From assembly GCA_013044385.1 (NCBI GenBank), contig JABEUN010000071.1, positions 1-64,000 on the forward strand: a DNA stretch of 64,000 bases, in the 5' to 3' direction. This DNA is from Acidimicrobiaceae bacterium. GTDB taxonomy: Bacteria > Actinomycetota > Acidimicrobiia > Acidimicrobiales > Acidimicrobiaceae. The notes beneath the pieces are model-generated. The model was not told where the DNA came from and searched no databases. It worked only from the letters and a program-made list of their open reading frames with translations. How positions within the stretch are numbered: position 1 is the first letter of the stretch; the number at the start of each line of letters is the position of its first letter. The translations under genes and the position numbers were made by a program. Below, in pieces: positions 55,687-64,000 of the stretch.

Positions 55687-56607
55687 ATGTCCGGTTTCGA
55701 TATTCGCAGAAGAGTCGGTGAACAGGATATCTCCGGAATCCTCACGTTAGCTCGGGAGATTGAAGTAGCCGACTCACATAAGGCCCTCGATGACCATAAT
55801 TGGATAGATCTTGTCCAGGGCGGTCGAAAGGGACTGATCGGCCTGACCGCTACTGCCATACACGGGACTCAACTAATCGGATACGCCCAGATCTCGCGAA
55901 GCCACGATCTCTGGGGCATCGAACTACTTATCCACCCCGACTTCAGGAACGTACACAGCACTCTTGGCCACGAGCTACTGAGTGCTGCAATAGATGAGAT
56001 CAGACGACAAGGTGGCGGTCATGTCCACTGCTGGATGGCGAAGCCTAACGAATACTGCGACGCACTTGCGAACAGTGTTGGGATGAGTCGTGGAAGGGAC
56101 ATTCTTCAGTTGAGGCGCCCACTACCACTTGATATTTCAAACGACCCTCCCCTATCTGTACGTTCCTTCATACCTGGAGTCGACGAGTCCGCGTGGTTGG
56201 AGGTAAACAACCGGGCTTTCGCATGGCATCCCGAACAGGGTGATTGGAGACTCGAAACATTGCTGGAGCGGGAGTCCCAGGAGTGGTTCGATCCCAGCGG
56301 CTTCCTGCTACATGAGATCGACGGTCGTTTGGCCGCTTTTTGTTGGACTAAGGTCCACTCAGATGCCAGTGGCAGGCTAGGTGAGATCTATGTGATCGCA
56401 ACGGATCCTGAGTTCGCTGGACGTGGCATCGGACGCCGGATCTGTATTGCTGCATTGGAACACCTAAGTAATGATGGTGTCACAGAAGCGATGCTCTATG
56501 TGGACGCCGACAACCACCGAGCCAGACAGATGTACGAGGATCTTGGATTCACAGTCGACCACATAGATCGGGCTTTCATCGCAGACGTCCGGTCCCACCC
56601 GCAGTGA
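55687..56607 (+). CDS. mshD: Mycothiol synthase
   Basis: MshD acetylates the cysteine of Cys-GlcN-Ins in the last step of mycothiol synthesis. It has two GNAT domains. The active C-terminal one shows VNNRAFAWHPEQGDW, FDPSGFLLHEIDG and GEIYVIATDPEFAGRGIGRR, which are MshD-specific. The N-terminal half is a degenerate GNAT. The ATG at 55687 or the GTG two codons upstream may be used. Its presence implies a mycothiol-based thiol system; mshA, mshB and mshC are not in the window. Confidence 0.93.
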   Translation: MSGFDIRRRVGEQDISGILTLAREIEVADSHKALDDHNWIDLVQGGRKGLIGLTATAIHGTQLIGYAQISRSHDLWGIELLIHPDFRNVHSTLGHELLSAAIDEIRRQGGGHVHCWMAKPNEYCDALANSVGMSRGRDILQLRRPLPLDISNDPPLSVRSFIPGVDESAWLEVNNRAFAWHPEQGDWRLETLLERESQEWFDPSGFLLHEIDGRLAAFCWTKVHSDASGRLGEIYVIATDPEFAGRGIGRRICIAALEHLSNDGVTEAMLYVDADNHRARQMYEDLGFTVDHIDRAFIADVRSHPQ

Positions 56608-56675
56608 CCACACCACTATAGGCAAACGCAGGCTTCTGGATCGAGGCGAACGAGTTCCGACACAGATGGATCAGG

Positions 56676-57287
56676 TCAATCGAACGTCGGCGGGCCGGTC
56701 CTGCCGCGCTTTATCTCATGCACAATTCCAAGATCCATGATCCCTGATACGTGCTCGAAGAGATCTGCAGCGTCTTTCCCACGCGGCGTCGACTGAATGA
56801 TGGGACCATATACAGCTGCGCCAGAATCCACCAGCTGCAGAATCGGTGATCCAACGTCAGGACCAGCCACCGATAGGGCCCTGTCATGATAAGCCCTAAC
56901 TTCTACGTCGTGATCGGCATTGTCTAATTCCGATGCCAGATCATCAAGGTGGACACTCTTCAATGCCTGATCAACCACCGCCATATGGTCCACGTTCGAC
57001 ACTCCAAAGAAACCCGATCCGAGTTCGGTATAGAAGTCGGCTATTTTCTCTCCCTTGGACTCCTTGGCGAGCAGTGCAATGACCCGAAGCGCCCTTTTGG
57101 ACGCAGCCATCGGGATCAGGAACTGTTCAGGGACTTCTCTTCCTTCGTTGAGGATACTCAGGCTCATGGGGAGCCATTCGACTGCAACCAGTCCCTGCTT
57201 TGCAAGTTCCGTAACCCAACGAGATGTGACCCACGTCCAAGGACAGATCGGATCAAAATAAAACCTAACACTCCGTGACATAACCAA
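56676..57287 (-). CDS. DsbA-like mycothiol-dependent reductase (Rv2466c family), CPWT active site
   Basis: The 203-residue protein matches the mycobacterial Rv2466c family (mycothiol-dependent nitroreductase/mycoredoxin-2): FDPICPWTWVTSRWVTELA at the start, then MSLSILNEGREVPEQ, DVGSPILQL, YGPIIQSTPRGKDAADLFE and the ending KRGRTGPPTFD. The active site reads C-P-W-T (Cys15), where Rv2466c has C-P-W-C, so the resolving cysteine is replaced by threonine. It should thus act as a monothiol enzyme with mycothiol. It is convergent with mshD, separated by 68 bases. Confidence 0.88.
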   Translation of the reverse strand: MVMSRSVRFYFDPICPWTWVTSRWVTELAKQGLVAVEWLPMSLSILNEGREVPEQFLIPMAASKRALRVIALLAKESKGEKIADFYTELGSGFFGVSNVDHMAVVDQALKSVHLDDLASELDNADHDVEVRAYHDRALSVAGPDVGSPILQLVDSGAAVYGPIIQSTPRGKDAADLFEHVSGIMDLGIVHEIKRGRTGPPTFD

Positions 57288-57372
57288 GCCTCAATATCTA
57301 ACAAGTTCCGCATCTACCATAGGGCTCAGCGACCAAATAGTGCAAAGTTGTCCACAAGGTGCTGAGTATTGT

Positions 57373-58080
57373 CTATGGGACTTTCGCCCCGACCAGATGA
57401 CCTACCAAATAGGTGACTGCCGCAGCGACACTTGAAAGCAGAACCTGCCTGACGGCACCTTTGAAGATCGACCTTCCGGTGAAATATCCCAACGCTCCAC
57501 CTACAAGTGCCGACGCAATCAGCGAGACAGCGATCGAGAGGAGAATTGCGCTGGCACCTGTGAGAAAGAACCATGCAAAGAGAGGAATTATGGCGCCGAT
57601 CGCAAATGACACGAACGAAGAGAGAGCTGCCTGGATGGGTGACCCAATCGAATCTGGGGAAACGCCCAACTCTTCCCTTGCATGGATCGAAAGTGCAACT
57701 TCCGGGTCTTTCATAAGTATGAGAGCGATCTCGTCTGCAAGTTCCTGTGGGAGGCCGCGGCTCACATACAGTCTCGCCAGCTCCCTGGTCTCAGACTCGG
57801 GTCGACTCCTTATCTCTTCGGCCTCGATTGAGATCTCCCGCTCAAATAGCTCCTTTTGTGCCTTCATGGACACGTACTCGCCGACTGCCATTGAAAACGC
57901 GCCCGCCACCAGACCGGCTAAGCCCGCAAGCTTGACTAGTGAAGCAGTCGGATGGGCCCCGGCAACACCGAGAATGAGAGAGATGTTCGTAACCAAACCA
58001 TCGGAAACGCCAAAGACGGCGGCTCTTGCGGCCCCGCCAGTGATGTCACGGTGCTCACCGTGGCTTGATATTTCGACCAT
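57373..58080 (-). CDS. VIT1/CCC1-family membrane transporter
   Basis: The protein of about 235-261 residues belongs to the vacuolar iron transporter-like family: GAARAAVFGVSDGLVTNISLILGVAGA, SMAVGEYVSMKAQKELFEREISIE and a C-terminal three-helix part (FAIGAIIPLFAWFFLTG, GGALGYFTGRSIFKGAVRQ). Such proteins move iron or manganese. The start is uncertain. ATG 58158 overlaps the rlmN start on the other strand, while ATG 58080 begins just before the conserved part and leaves 76 bases for promoters, so 58080 is chosen. Confidence 0.87.
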   Translation of the reverse strand: MVEISSHGEHRDITGGAARAAVFGVSDGLVTNISLILGVAGAHPTASLVKLAGLAGLVAGAFSMAVGEYVSMKAQKELFEREISIEAEEIRSRPESETRELARLYVSRGLPQELADEIALILMKDPEVALSIHAREELGVSPDSIGSPIQAALSSFVSFAIGAIIPLFAWFFLTGASAILLSIAVSLIASALVGGALGYFTGRSIFKGAVRQVLLSSVAAAVTYLVGHLVGAKVP

Positions 58081-58156
58081 CTTGGTCAGGTCGTCCGATG
58101 AAGGAGGTGGCGAATTACGATGTACAAGGTTACTGATCCCGAAACGAGTGGCGCTC

Positions 58157-59257
58157 ATGTCCCCCACAATACATCCGAACCGATCCATATACGACCTTGA
58201 CAGGCACGAGTGGGCAGAACTACTACAGGGCGAACCCCAATACCGAATCGAGCAGATCTGGACAGGACTCTACCGACAGTTCTCGACCCCGGCTGAACTA
58301 ACTAACCTGCCGAAGAAGCTGCGGGAAACTCTCACAGAAAAGCTACCTCCACCGCTTCTGGTCTCCCAAGAACAGACAACAGATGACCGCAAGACGATTA
58401 AGTGGCTGTTCGAACTGCCAGACGGTCAGCAGGTCGAGACCGTGTTGATGCGATATCGGACGCGCGACACGGTATGTGTATCCTCTCAAGTCGGATGTGC
58501 CATGGGCTGCGGGTTCTGCGCGACGGGACAGGCGGGGTTCTTTCGCCAGCTCACCTCTGGCGAGATCATCGAACAGGTGGCACGCGCCTCAAAGAGACTC
58601 AAACTACTCGGCGGGCCAGAAAGGGTATCTAACGTCGTCTTCATGGGAATGGGTGAACCCATGGCAAACTACGACGCAGTTACCGAGGCAATTACCCGCC
58701 TGAACAGCGAGTCCAACATAGGTGCGCGGTCTTTCACCGTTTCCACAGTAGGAATTGTCCCCGGAATCCTGAAGCTCGCCGATTTCCCCCTTCAGGTCAA
58801 CCTTGCCATATCGTTGCACGCCGCCAATAACGAACTACGTTCTGAACTGGTCCCGATAAACAAGACCTATCCGATTGAAGCACTGATGGACGCCGTCGAG
58901 CGCTATCTCGATTCCACCTCTCGCAGAGTGAGTTTCGAATGGGCGATGATGGAATCGGTGAATGACAGCGATGCCGATGCAGAGCAGCTTTCCGAGCTTG
59001 CAAGCTCCGTAGATGCACACGTCAACCTCATTCCGCTGAATCCCACCCCGGGTTGGCCAACTCGGGGATCCAGCATGCAAAGGGTAAGGGAGTTTCAGGA
59101 AGTCCTAGCCGAAAATGGAGTCAACGCCACCATCCGAGATACCCGGGGCTCAGATATCTCAGCAGCCTGTGGCCAGCTGGCGAATCGGACGGGCCAAGTT
59201 GGAAAGGGAAGGCGCAACGTCGTCGTGCCCAGCGTTTCCTCCCATTTGCCAAGCTGA
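58157..59257 (+). CDS. rlmN: 23S rRNA/tRNA adenine C2-methyltransferase RlmN
   Basis: RlmN is a radical-SAM enzyme that methylates A2503 of 23S rRNA and A37 of some tRNAs. The cluster motif reads CAMGCGFCATG. VVFMGMGEPMANYDAV, STVGIVPGILKLA, LAISLHAAN and the C-terminal catalytic cysteine in ISAACGQLA are present. The frame is open far upstream on the strand opposite the VIT-family gene, but only the part from ATG 58157 (MSPTIHPNRS) matches the family. A strong AAGGAGGTGG lies at 58101-58108 but is not in position for this ATG. Confidence 0.94.
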   Translation: MSPTIHPNRSIYDLDRHEWAELLQGEPQYRIEQIWTGLYRQFSTPAELTNLPKKLRETLTEKLPPPLLVSQEQTTDDRKTIKWLFELPDGQQVETVLMRYRTRDTVCVSSQVGCAMGCGFCATGQAGFFRQLTSGEIIEQVARASKRLKLLGGPERVSNVVFMGMGEPMANYDAVTEAITRLNSESNIGARSFTVSTVGIVPGILKLADFPLQVNLAISLHAANNELRSELVPINKTYPIEALMDAVERYLDSTSRRVSFEWAMMESVNDSDADAEQLSELASSVDAHVNLIPLNPTPGWPTRGSSMQRVREFQEVLAENGVNATIRDTRGSDISAACGQLANRTGQVGKGRRNVVVPSVSSHLPS

Positions 59258-59339
59258 AGAAGAACTAAGCGGAGATAGTTTCTAAAACTGCTCGTGGCCA
59301 ATTCTGAATCTCGCACCTAGACGTGGGTAAACTGGCACT

Positions 59340-59984
59340 ATGTACCTACCAGCCCATTTTCAGGCCAAAGAGGACGGAGACATCCTCAAGGTAATCTCCA
59401 GTGGCGGTGCCGTCGATCTGGTTTCCAACTTTTCAGGCAAACTCAACGTTTCCACACTGCCCATGCTCCATAGGCCATTTCCAAGCGCGAATGGTAACTC
59501 AATGGGAACACTGGTTGGACATCTTGCAAAGGCAAATCCACAGCTGCGCGATGGTACTGGATCAGATGCTCTGGTCATCTTCCGTGGGCCCACTGGCTAT
59601 ATCTCTCCAGCTTGGTATCCGACGAAGCTCGAACACGGCAAAGTCGTACCGACCTGGGACTACATAGCGGTTCACGTCTATGGGAAGTTGATACTTCACG
59701 ATGAGCGAGACTGGAAACTTGGGTTAGTAACAGAATTAACCAACCACCACGAATCCTCTTTTGATAAGCCGTGGTCAGTTAGTGATGCTCCGGCCGACTT
59801 CATCGAAGGCCAGCTCAAGGCGATCGTCGGCGTTGAAGTTGAGGTGGACCGGGTCGAGGCGAAATTCAAGCTGAGTCAGAACCGCTCCCGGGCAGAGATA
59901 GATGGCGTCATACTGAATCTAAGGTTGCTCGGGCACTCGGAGCTGGCAGACGCGGTCGAAGAGGCATGCTCCTCAAAAGATTGA
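59340..59984 (+). CDS. PaiB-like FMN-binding protein
   Basis: The 214-residue protein is of the PaiB/FMN-binding split-barrel family: MYLPAHFQAKED, GTLVGHLAKANPQL, ALVIFRGPTGYISPAWYPTK and VPTWDYIAVHVYGKL, then LKAIVGVEVEVDRVEAKFKLSQN. Bacillus PaiB was described as a negative regulator of sporulation and protease genes; a general biochemical role is not known. It is transcribed alone or after rlmN (82 bases). Confidence 0.9.
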   Translation: MYLPAHFQAKEDGDILKVISSGGAVDLVSNFSGKLNVSTLPMLHRPFPSANGNSMGTLVGHLAKANPQLRDGTGSDALVIFRGPTGYISPAWYPTKLEHGKVVPTWDYIAVHVYGKLILHDERDWKLGLVTELTNHHESSFDKPWSVSDAPADFIEGQLKAIVGVEVEVDRVEAKFKLSQNRSRAEIDGVILNLRLLGHSELADAVEEACSSKD

Positions 59985-60152
59985 AACAAAAAACCTTCAA
60001 GTAGAGACGACGGCTCCAGCGTTGAAGCTGGGAACCTGAGAGATCGCCCCTGCTGGCGGCCCATACCGTTTGCCGTGTACATGAATCGGATAGACTTAAA
60101 GTGGCCTGATACGAGAGTTACGTATTCAGTTTCGAAGGGGGACGCACGCCCG

Positions 60153-60518
60153 ATGAAGCGTCAATGGATAAATAAGAGTCAGCCGCAGACACTTCAGTAT
60201 GGCGTAATGCTCCTCTATTTGAACGCTGCGTTCAGCGTCATATCAGGACTACTCGGCGGTATCAGCATCTTGGCAATCATCACGATTGGACTCGCTGTAG
60301 CTGGTGGGCATGGAATCGCCAACGAGTTTCGCTGGGGATATTACGTTGGCGTACTGGCTGCTATTTTGCCACTCGCCATACTTGTCGCATTGGTCCTGTT
60401 CTACGGCATCGGCGTGATCGCGACATACGGGATAGTAAACCTCCTATTCAGGGTAGTGACGGCTGCGGTACTGCTGGCTCCAGCCAGCAGGGAGTATCAG
60501 AAGATCTGGTTTAGGTAG
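60153..60518 (+). CDS. Small membrane protein of unknown function
   Basis: This protein of 121 residues, starting at ATG 60153, has three to four hydrophobic segments (about 18-36, 42-58, 66-88 and 92-108) and a polar N-terminus (KRQWINKSQPQTLQYG). The end ASREYQKIWFR is basic/aromatic. The arrangement resembles small DUF-type actinobacterial membrane proteins, but no function can be given. A 9-bp inverted repeat (CTGCTGGCT/AGCCAGCAG, 60471-60490) lies within the coding end. Confidence 0.7.
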   Translation: MKRQWINKSQPQTLQYGVMLLYLNAAFSVISGLLGGISILAIITIGLAVAGGHGIANEFRWGYYVGVLAAILPLAILVALVLFYGIGVIATYGIVNLLFRVVTAAVLLAPASREYQKIWFR

Positions 60519-60563
60519 GTCCCTGAATAGAGTCTCGGCTAGCGAAGTGATAGAACTTTGGTT

Positions 60564-61019
60564 ATGACTACTTCGATTGACGGGATTGCTGGCCTGAAGG
60601 CCGCTGTCGGGGAGCATTTGGGTTACTCCGACTGGCACAAGGTATCACAGGAGCAGATAAATCAGTTTGCCGATGCCACTGGCGACCACCAGTGGATCCA
60701 CATCGACAAAGAGAAGGCAGCTCAGGGACCTTTCGGTACAACGATCGCCCACGGCTACCTCACCTTGAGCTTGGTACCAGTACTTTTGGGACAGGTACTC
60801 AGTGTCTCCGGCGTCTCAATGGCGATCAACTACGGCGCCAACAAGGTACGTTTCCCATCACCCGTACCATCTGGATCCAACGTGAGGCTCGGTGCAACCC
60901 TCGTCGAAATTGAGGAGTTCGCCGGCGGGGCTCAGGCTCAAGTGGACGTGACAATCGAGGTAGAAGGCTCCGCAAAACCATCGTTAGCAGCCCAAATCCT
61001 CTTCCGTTACTACAACTGA
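60564..61019 (+). CDS. MaoC-like (R)-specific enoyl-CoA hydratase
   Basis: The 151-residue hotdog protein shows the hydratase-2 motif in FADATGDHQWIHIDKEKAAQGPFGTTIAHGYLTLSL with the catalytic Asp and His, and YGANKVRFPSPVPSGSNVRLGATL. It probably hydrates a trans-2-enoyl-CoA in lipid metabolism. The ATG at 60564 is preferred over a TTG two codons upstream. Confidence 0.92.
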   Translation: MTTSIDGIAGLKAAVGEHLGYSDWHKVSQEQINQFADATGDHQWIHIDKEKAAQGPFGTTIAHGYLTLSLVPVLLGQVLSVSGVSMAINYGANKVRFPSPVPSGSNVRLGATLVEIEEFAGGAQAQVDVTIEVEGSAKPSLAAQILFRYYN

Positions 61020-61130
61020 ACCGGTAGACACCCACCGAGGCACTCTGGTCAACCTGCTTCACGGCAGCTTTCCGGGCCGATTAGCCAGAAACGAAATCAA
61101 TGGAATGGCACCCGTAAGCAGGGGGTAGAT

Positions 61131-62009
61131 ATGGCATACGCGGAGCAGGAGATGTTGGACAAGGTCTGGCTGCATCTCAAGGTGGATACGGGAAACCGAG
61201 ACATCCTCGAGGGGGGAAATCTCTTAGAGTCCAAGGATCCGGCGGCAACTCCCCTTGCCGGGCCCAAGGAGAAGTGTCTCGCCGAAATTGAGCTGCTGAG
61301 GCTGGAACTGGAACTCCTGCAGGAGAAGCTGCACGCGCAGGCAACCGACTCCCTCTTGATCGTCCTCCAGGGATTAGACGCGTCCGGGAAGGACGGCACT
61401 GTAAGGAAAGTATTTGATGGGGTCAATCCTCAGGGCGTTACGGTAGAAGGGTTCCGCGCACCTACGGAAGAGGAGCTGAAACACGACTTCCTTTGGAGAG
61501 TCCACAGCAGAACCCCGTACAAGGGCGCCATCACTATATTCAACCGAAGCCATTACGAAGACCTGATAGTTCCCTGCGCATACCGAACCCGGACCAAGGA
61601 AGAACTTCACAGGATCCGCGATGAGATCGAACACTTCGAGGCCCTGCTTCAGGCCAATGGAACCAGAATTGTGAGGATATTCCTGAACATCTCAAAACAG
61701 GAACAGACCCGACGGTTTCTTGAACGGATCGAAATTGAGAAGAAGCACTGGAAATTCTCGGCTGCAGACCTTGTCACTAGAGAGCATTGGAGCGACTTCC
61801 AACGGGCATACTCCCAGGTCATATCTGCCACTTCTGATCGACACCGACCCTGGCACATTGTACCTTCAGACCACAAATGGTATCGGGATTGGGCGATAAT
61901 GTCGCTGGTCGTAAGGGAGCTGCGAGATATGGACCCCCACTACCCCACCAAGGTGATCGACGGGGTAGAACAGCTAGCCGCACAGCTGAGAAGCGAACTG
62001 GGAACATAA
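61131..62009 (+). CDS. Polyphosphate kinase 2 family protein
   Basis: PPK2 enzymes transfer phosphate between polyphosphate and nucleotides. The 292 residues show Walker A GLDASGKDGTVRKVFDGVNPQG, Walker B FNRSHYEDLIVP and the lid module ISKQEQTRRFLERIEIEKKHWKFS, then HIVPSDHKWYRDWA. The class (I-III) and direction cannot be set by eye. The ATG follows AGGGGG. It is transcribed alone. Confidence 0.93.
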   Translation: MAYAEQEMLDKVWLHLKVDTGNRDILEGGNLLESKDPAATPLAGPKEKCLAEIELLRLELELLQEKLHAQATDSLLIVLQGLDASGKDGTVRKVFDGVNPQGVTVEGFRAPTEEELKHDFLWRVHSRTPYKGAITIFNRSHYEDLIVPCAYRTRTKEELHRIRDEIEHFEALLQANGTRIVRIFLNISKQEQTRRFLERIEIEKKHWKFSAADLVTREHWSDFQRAYSQVISATSDRHRPWHIVPSDHKWYRDWAIMSLVVRELRDMDPHYPTKVIDGVEQLAAQLRSELGT

Positions 62010-62061
62010 CTAGTCGGTTTAGATTTTCCACATCTTTGACCAAGCGGCCTAGATTTGAAGT

Positions 62062-62268
62062 GTGGTTTTAGGTCTGGCGTCTATATCGATCCTCTTCAGA
62101 GATTTCCTAGAAGGTCTATTCGTTGTAGCGGTAGGCGGCATGCTACTAAGTGCCATTCGACGCATTGCGAAAGGACAGATCAAGCCCTACCGGTGCAAAA
62201 ACTGTGAACGTCTAACCTCCCGAGCCTACGAACGGTGTCGACACTGCAACGCTGAAATTCCAATCTGA
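62062..62268 (+). CDS. Small membrane-anchored zinc-ribbon protein
   Basis: This GTG-started 68-residue protein has one N-terminal membrane segment (about 15-33) and a C-terminal zinc ribbon with CKNC (45-48) and CRHC (59-62) in a basic context. It looks like a genuine small gene, but no family role is known. It follows PPK2 by 52 bases in the same direction and may be part of its transcript. Confidence 0.65.
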   Translation: MVLGLASISILFRDFLEGLFVVAVGGMLLSAIRRIAKGQIKPYRCKNCERLTSRAYERCRHCNAEIPI

Positions 62269-62639
62269 AGAATTTCTACAGGCACTGGTAAGGAATTACC
62301 ACCTTCGGAAGGCTCATCCGATTGGCGAGAATTCTGGCAACGTGGCAGCATTTCCCTCTTCAAGTTGGACAGAGGTGTCACAACGAGTATGCAAGTGCCC
62401 GGCTCAGACAACTCAGAGATCTAGCAGGTAGAACCGGGACAATCGATAACCCCATTCTTCCGAATAGGGTCATCCAGTGGCGAATTAGTCCCATTTGATC
62501 TTTGCCTCTACGACCAGATCTGACCTCCGCCAAGTCGCAGTTTGGGGGAAATTATGAGATCCAATGGAGTCTCACCAATGACACCAGATGAAGGGGCCTA
62601 CAATTAAAGCTCCTCTATATCAAAGTCAGGACAATAAGG
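62269..62639. other. Stretch without a supported gene
   Basis: About 370 bases after the zinc-ribbon gene show no open frame with family likeness, no RNA gene and no strong hairpin. It leads into the decayed dehydrogenase. Confidence 0.4.
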
Positions 62640-63150
62640 CCCGAGACGAGTCCCCCATCAGAGCTTGCAAGCCGATGGCGATTCGGTTATCGAAGTTGAC
62701 ACGATCCCTATTTGTGGAACCGATCGGCGTATATTCAGGAGCGAGGCTCTTTTTTTATCGATTGAGGCACAAATGGTCATGAATTCGTTGGGTCCTGATA
62801 GAAGGATTGAAGCTGCAGTGGAGGACCATGCAGGTCGGGGGCTACGGGCTGGTCTACTTTATAATCGCCTGCAGAATCTGTTGTTCTAAAGTGAGGGGCA
62901 ATTCGGCCCGTGCAGACAGAGCCAAGGTTGGATTTCCTACGGCGAAATCGGCTAAATCCTGGCAGGATTCGTACGACTTCCATTCACAGAATGACCAACT
63001 GACCGATCACCAGCGGAAATGACCGAAAACAAGCTGCTTTTGCTCTTCGATTTACTTCCGAAAAATTGTGAGTTCGGCTCTGAACGGAGCCTACAGATCT
63101 GCTCATATCGTCGCCGTGTTTGGAGCCGGACCAGTTGGTCGTTGAGCCAT
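62640..63150 (+). pseudogene. Broken zinc-dependent medium-chain alcohol dehydrogenase
   Basis: Pieces of the zinc MDR (formaldehyde/alcohol dehydrogenase-like) fold appear in the right order but in alternating frames with stop codons. They are VIEVDTIPICGTDRRIFR (catalytic-zinc region, frame of 62710), IIACRICCSKVRG at 62861-62898 (like the structural-zinc cysteine loop), AGFVRLPFTE at 62962-62991 (like AEYVRVPFAD) and LNGAYRSAHIVAVFGAGPVG at 63080-63139 (Rossmann GxGxxG) followed by TGA at 63143. No intact frame or start remains. The later C-terminal half is not recognisable. The likeness is by eye and needs a translated search. Confidence 0.55.
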
Positions 63151-64000
63151 GCGGGTTTGGTGTTACTTAGCCCAACATATGTACACGCTATTTACCGATA
63201 TGGAAGCAATGAAGCCCGACACCGCATCTCTGTTCGGAGTAGTCAAGTACGTCAAGGACTCCCACGAAAGCGAACTGCGATGATGGCCATCACAAGCGGT
63301 CTCGGTGCAGGGTAGGCTATAAAAGCAGCCCGTGTGCCGATACTTTCGAGCTGGCAAACACCTTGATCGGGCTTCTTGGGTACTATGTCGAGAGCGCGGC
63401 TCTTGGCGGGCCAGTTAACCTAGATTGGATAACCATTCATGCCGAGCCGGCAACGATCGAGTCAGCACTTGTCGATACCTACTCGGTTTCTACGCTCATG
63501 AAACCACCGATACCAGATGGATCGACGCCAACCAGTCGCCCACGTCCGACATCGAGACGGACCAGATCATGAATGATCATGAAGTGATTCCGCAGGCACG
63601 GGCATGTGCGCCGAGGGTTCCGCTTGACGCCAAACTTATGATGACGGGCCGTTTGGCTAAGTGACTTAGCAGAGGAGAGCAGCGCACCATCAGCATTGCA
63701 ATGCCAATTACTCTGGCAAGTTCCCCGAATCCGATGGAACACTCAAAGCGCTTCCAGCTGCCTTGGTGTGTGTCAGCCAGTCGTATAGACAAGGTGGCTG
63801 TGGAGTTGGTCACGCCGTGACGTTCAACCCACAAAGGTAATCGCCGAGTCTCGTTGTAACGAAAGTTCGGCCGGCCCTGGAGAAGTTGATCGCGTTGCAA
63901 ATAATGAGACGAAGCACCCTCTGAGGTGCGCAAGTTAACTCACCACTGAGTACGTATTAGAACATTGCAAGTTATCACTCATATAATGGGAGCATGGTCT
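63151..64000. other. Stretch without an intact gene at the window edge
   Basis: Short open pieces (for example 63183-63290 and 63363-63572 plus, 63577-63933 minus) have some coding flavour but no recognisable family, proper start or continuity. They may continue the decayed dehydrogenase or be other gene debris. No IS ends, repeats or attachment sites were seen. Confidence 0.4.

Noticed and set aside
57413-58156. Long open frame extending rlmN upstream by about 250 codons
   Set aside because: It runs opposite the VIT-family gene and is Ser/Ala-rich with no family likeness; only the part from 58157 matches RlmN.
60471-60490. Inverted repeat CTGCTGGCT/AGCCAGCAG
   Set aside because: It lies inside the coding end of the small membrane protein and is explained by codons; a two-base loop is not a good terminator.

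Overview
The window reads as a chromosome segment of an actinobacterium, most likely from the class Acidimicrobiia. The evidence is a mycothiol synthase (mshD) beside a mycothiol-dependent DsbA-like protein, a deazaflavin (F420)-dependent nitroreductase-family protein, a PdtaR-type ANTAR response regulator, a four-domain ribosomal protein S1 and an actinobacterial-style fabD-fabH-fabG-acpP-fabF operon. GC content is moderate. The genus is not determined. Most of the window is core metabolism and information processing; no insertion sequence, prophage, integron or CRISPR array was seen.

Layout. 0.4-6.2 kb: the high-affinity potassium uptake operon, read leftwards as a 27-codon ORF, kdpF, kdpA, kdpB, kdpC and a short kdpD without a kinase module, with a PhoP-like direct repeat upstream. 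6.2-10.4 kb: a sparse stretch with only a thioredoxin (His-rich tail, CsoR/CstR-like palindrome on its promoter), a Ddn-family protein and an acetyltransferase, separated by long stretches without genes. 10.4-15.5 kb: a thioesterase, an amidase, a DedA protein fused to an apparently inactive beta-lactamase-like domain, and a methyltransferase. 15.5-25.4 kb: uvrB, coaE, rpsA, polA, an ANTAR regulator, a metallo-beta-lactamase-fold hydrolase and two tandem PilZ proteins. 25.7-32.4 kb: tRNA-Leu(CAA), the fatty-acid synthesis operon (FabD has an extra C-terminal biotinyl/lipoyl-like domain) and a UbiB-family kinase-like protein.

32.4-36.1 kb: trpC-trpF-trpB-trpA plus a small Cys/His-rich protein. 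36.4-39.3 kb: an OmpR-type two-component pair and ygfZ. 39.4-45.5 kb: a divergent cluster of amidohydrolase, RpiR regulator, glutamine-synthetase-like ligase, APC permease and gamma-glutamyl hydrolase, which looks like a gamma-glutamylation route for taking up and using an amine or amino acid. 45.6-54.5 kb: an MFS transporter and the compact operon hisD-hisC-hisB-hisH-hisA-hisF-cpn10-hisI-trpE. 54.6-62.3 kb: nth, mshD, the DsbA-like protein, a VIT-family membrane protein, rlmN, a PaiB-like protein, a small membrane protein, a MaoC hydratase, PPK2 and a small zinc-ribbon protein. 62.3-64 kb: no intact gene, but the broken remains of a zinc-dependent medium-chain alcohol dehydrogenase.

Functional links. 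Tryptophan genes are split between the trp operon and the end of the his operon; trpD, trpG, hisG and hisE are not in the window. The most unusual points are the DedA/dead-beta-lactamase fusion, the FabD biotinyl-like tail without a modifiable lysine, the metal- or persulfide-type operator on the thioredoxin gene, the leader ORF and direct repeats of the kdp operon, and a cpn10 protein translated inside the his operon.
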